NCBI GenBank assembly: GCA_947304475.1
Contig: CAMZBE010000070.1
Coordinates: forward strand, 1 to 7,108
Source of the DNA: an uncultured Clostridia bacterium
GTDB lineage: Bacteria; Bacillota; Clostridia; Oscillospirales; CAG-272
Direction: 5' to 3'
DNA: 7,108 bases
Under the pieces are notes generated by a model. The model was not told where the DNA came from and did no database searches. It saw only the letters and a list, made by a program, of their open reading frames with translations. Below are positions 7,001 through 7,108 of the stretch, piece by piece. How positions within the stretch are numbered: the first letter of the stretch is position 1; every line of letters begins with the position of its first letter. Both the position numbers and the translations under genes were made by a program.

Positions 7001-7108
7001 TCGGATCGAATTCCTGGAAAAAGCCGAGGTAGGAATTCGCGAGCAGCGAGTCGAGGTCGAGCCCTGCGTCCTCGCCCATTCCGTTCACCGTGCCGTCGGC
7101 AAGCGCGC
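4023..7108 (-). CDS. Very large tandem-repeat protein, N-terminus beyond the window
   Basis: The frame is open from the right edge to TAA at 4023-4025, giving at least 1028 residues. A GTG at 7086-7088 is a possible start on paper, but the codons before it (A-L-A-D-G-T) continue the repeat pattern and no ribosome site is present, so the gene runs out of the window; residue numbers here count from that GTG. The protein is acidic and rich in Asp, Gly and Tyr, with only two cysteines (387, 430), which suits an exported or surface protein. Residues 10-242 are about 58-residue units with L-Y-V-G-D-L-x-x-Y-T-P-V and G-W-K-D; residues 450-930 are three about 162-residue super-repeats rich in G-E-L-L-G-Y and G-V-W-Y. 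The last about 90 residues are non-repetitive and end without a sorting signal or membrane helix, so any signal peptide or anchor must be N-terminal. I recall similar large repeat proteins from gut Clostridia but know no function. Confidence 0.85.
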   Translation of the reverse strand, partial: ALADGTVNGMGEDAGLDLDSLLANSYLGFFQEFDPIYDAGGNITGWLDGENPPDRVNRTLANKKLTTLLDGGFSTDSLISGLYVGDLMGYTPVEDGEGNIVGWKDGDGNDLDRVTEALAKQKVEDLTSGDFSVDDALAGLYVGDLMKYTPVKDGEGNIIGWKDSNGEDLDRVSESLAKKEITELTGGNFEVADALDGLYVGDLLKYTPVKDDPVDTEKVTGWLDKDNKPVTGLDRATANIDLKRLIDDDTYKVADAFDEVYLGEAMGYFHGADPLPKVDPLDENEAIRYQWYKTKDAVSGDLSNPTAGIEQKLSNYFLGDLIDGKITSDELTKGMPLHELLNLHAVDTPLYDNAGDPLLYTTGDHVGEQATVKIWYDKNNVKQSDTISSLAYCTIDGISSQVNAVKVGGVTGLTLFEGNWYKAEFRNFGVDDDRYCLSAASGVLPALADLSIGDLSNNDTVTARIKTVKVGDAMGYFYYDGVWYTDSAHTNPVTGMMKALAPKTVGSMETIGDDTPIGELLGYTKVGGVWYETYVGVSDPGNVKASGIMTAIADFHINGLGDNVKTIRIGSILELYRYDTDDPLDPNYGTWYKDEARTVPADGIMAKFAELTVDDMKDSAKVTEKTKTILIGEAMGYYLEAGVWYSDAEHTHPVTGMMKALAPKTVGEMETVSSTIPVGELLGYEKHDGIWYSTYVGPGDPGNVEVSGVIGAISDSYVDTLSNDVEDMKLGRVLSLYQYNNELDPLDPKNGKWYKDRLYTQEATGVMVSFADLRIRDLSDETAVSNKSVNVVIGYAMGYTYYGGVWYTDSAHTVPVTGVMKALAPKTVGELNDLTHTMKVGEMMGYEKVDGVWYSTYIAPADPGNVRASGVIQAVADSTIDNLEDDLNDTQVGKILGYTYNDLENWWYDGLTKTSTIINTISDTQLKNIGTRLSNLTVADMFSDTERASGFLSLLPGNARLDELGGSGPNSMSSIFQNTTMGDYVNKGLIHFSTSTQAKLTLIDPDWQTRTIQQFIDHLINSVPVAP
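4299..5741 (-). repeat. Three coding super-repeats of about 162 codons
   Basis: Copies at about 5256-5741, 4770-5255 and 4299-4769 (protein residues 450-611, 612-773, 774-930 counted from the GTG at 7088). Each holds three sub-units: (a) a G-x-A-M-G-Y block, G-V-W-Y-x-D and P-V-T-G-x-M-K-A-L-A-P-K-T-V-G; (b) V/I-G-E-x-x-G-Y, G-x-W-Y-x-T-Y and D-P-G-N-V-x-x-S-G; (c) x-G-x-x-L-x-L-Y-x-Y, D-P-L-D-P and W-Y-K-D. The third copy degenerates in sub-unit c. Copies 1 to 2 are 161 residues apart and 2 to 3 are 162, measured at the G of G-x-A-M-G-Y. A 25-nt block at 4625, 5111 and 5594 is identical in two copies and has one change in the third. Confidence 0.9.
6363..7061 (-). repeat. Four coding repeats of about 56-61 codons
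   Basis: Units at 6894-7061, 6720-6893, 6546-6719 and 6363-6545 (residues 10-65, 66-123, 124-181, 182-242). The two middle units are both 58 residues and nearly the same: L-A/I-x-G-L-Y-V-G-D-L-M-x-Y-T-P-V, D-G-E-G-N-I, G-W-K-D, L-D-R-V, then A/S-L-A-K. The first unit is more diverged (S-Y-L-G-F-F in place of L-Y-V-G-D-L) and the fourth carries a small insertion. The pattern seems to go on past the right edge of the window. A related longer unit follows at residues 243-318. Confidence 0.85.

Noticed and set aside
7086..7088. GTG as the start codon of the giant repeat gene
   Set aside because: The codons upstream, up to the window edge, stay open and continue the repeat pattern (A-L-A-D-G-T), and no ribosome site precedes the GTG.

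Overview
The window looks like a piece of a Bacillota (Clostridia-type) chromosome, probably from an uncultured anaerobe. The evidence is strong AGGAGG-like ribosome binding sites on nearly every gene, one near-perfect sigma-A promoter (TTGACT, 17-nt spacer, TATAAT), a DUF5685 protein (a family I know mainly from Clostridia), and a huge low-cysteine repeat protein of a kind I associate with gut Clostridia. No RNA gene, insertion sequence or CRISPR array was seen. These taxonomic hints come from memory of families, not from a search.

Left part, plus strand (1-2411): the 3' part of a DUF92 integral membrane protein, then a DUF5685 protein after only 10 nt, then a protein whose C-terminal half carries the full cysteine pattern of a SPASM iron-sulfur domain but which has no radical-SAM CxxxCxxC motif. 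Its start overlaps the DUF5685 stop by ATGA. Right behind the SPASM-like gene is a separate promoter driving a 57-residue peptide (not in any longer ORF) with 16 cysteines and 10 acidic residues packed into its last 34 residues. A strong rho-independent terminator follows. This is the most interesting part of the window: the small gene could be a RiPP precursor (a ribosomally made, modified peptide) or a metallothionein-like metal carrier, with the SPASM-like and DUF5685 proteins as possible partners.

Middle (2412-2548): a 137-bp convergent intergenic region holding the plus-strand terminator and a GC-rich hairpin that ends the minus-strand transcription unit.

Right part, minus strand (2549-7108): read in the direction of transcription, a very large partial repeat protein (at least 1028 residues, entering from beyond the right edge), a hairpin, then a DusB-type tRNA-dihydrouridine synthase (GTG start) and, 33 nt further, a small FMN-binding pyridoxamine-phosphate-oxidase-like protein. 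The last two form a likely two-gene housekeeping operon. The giant gene has two layers of repetition: about 58-residue units near its N-terminal side and three about 162-residue super-repeats, each built of three shorter units, in its C-terminal half.
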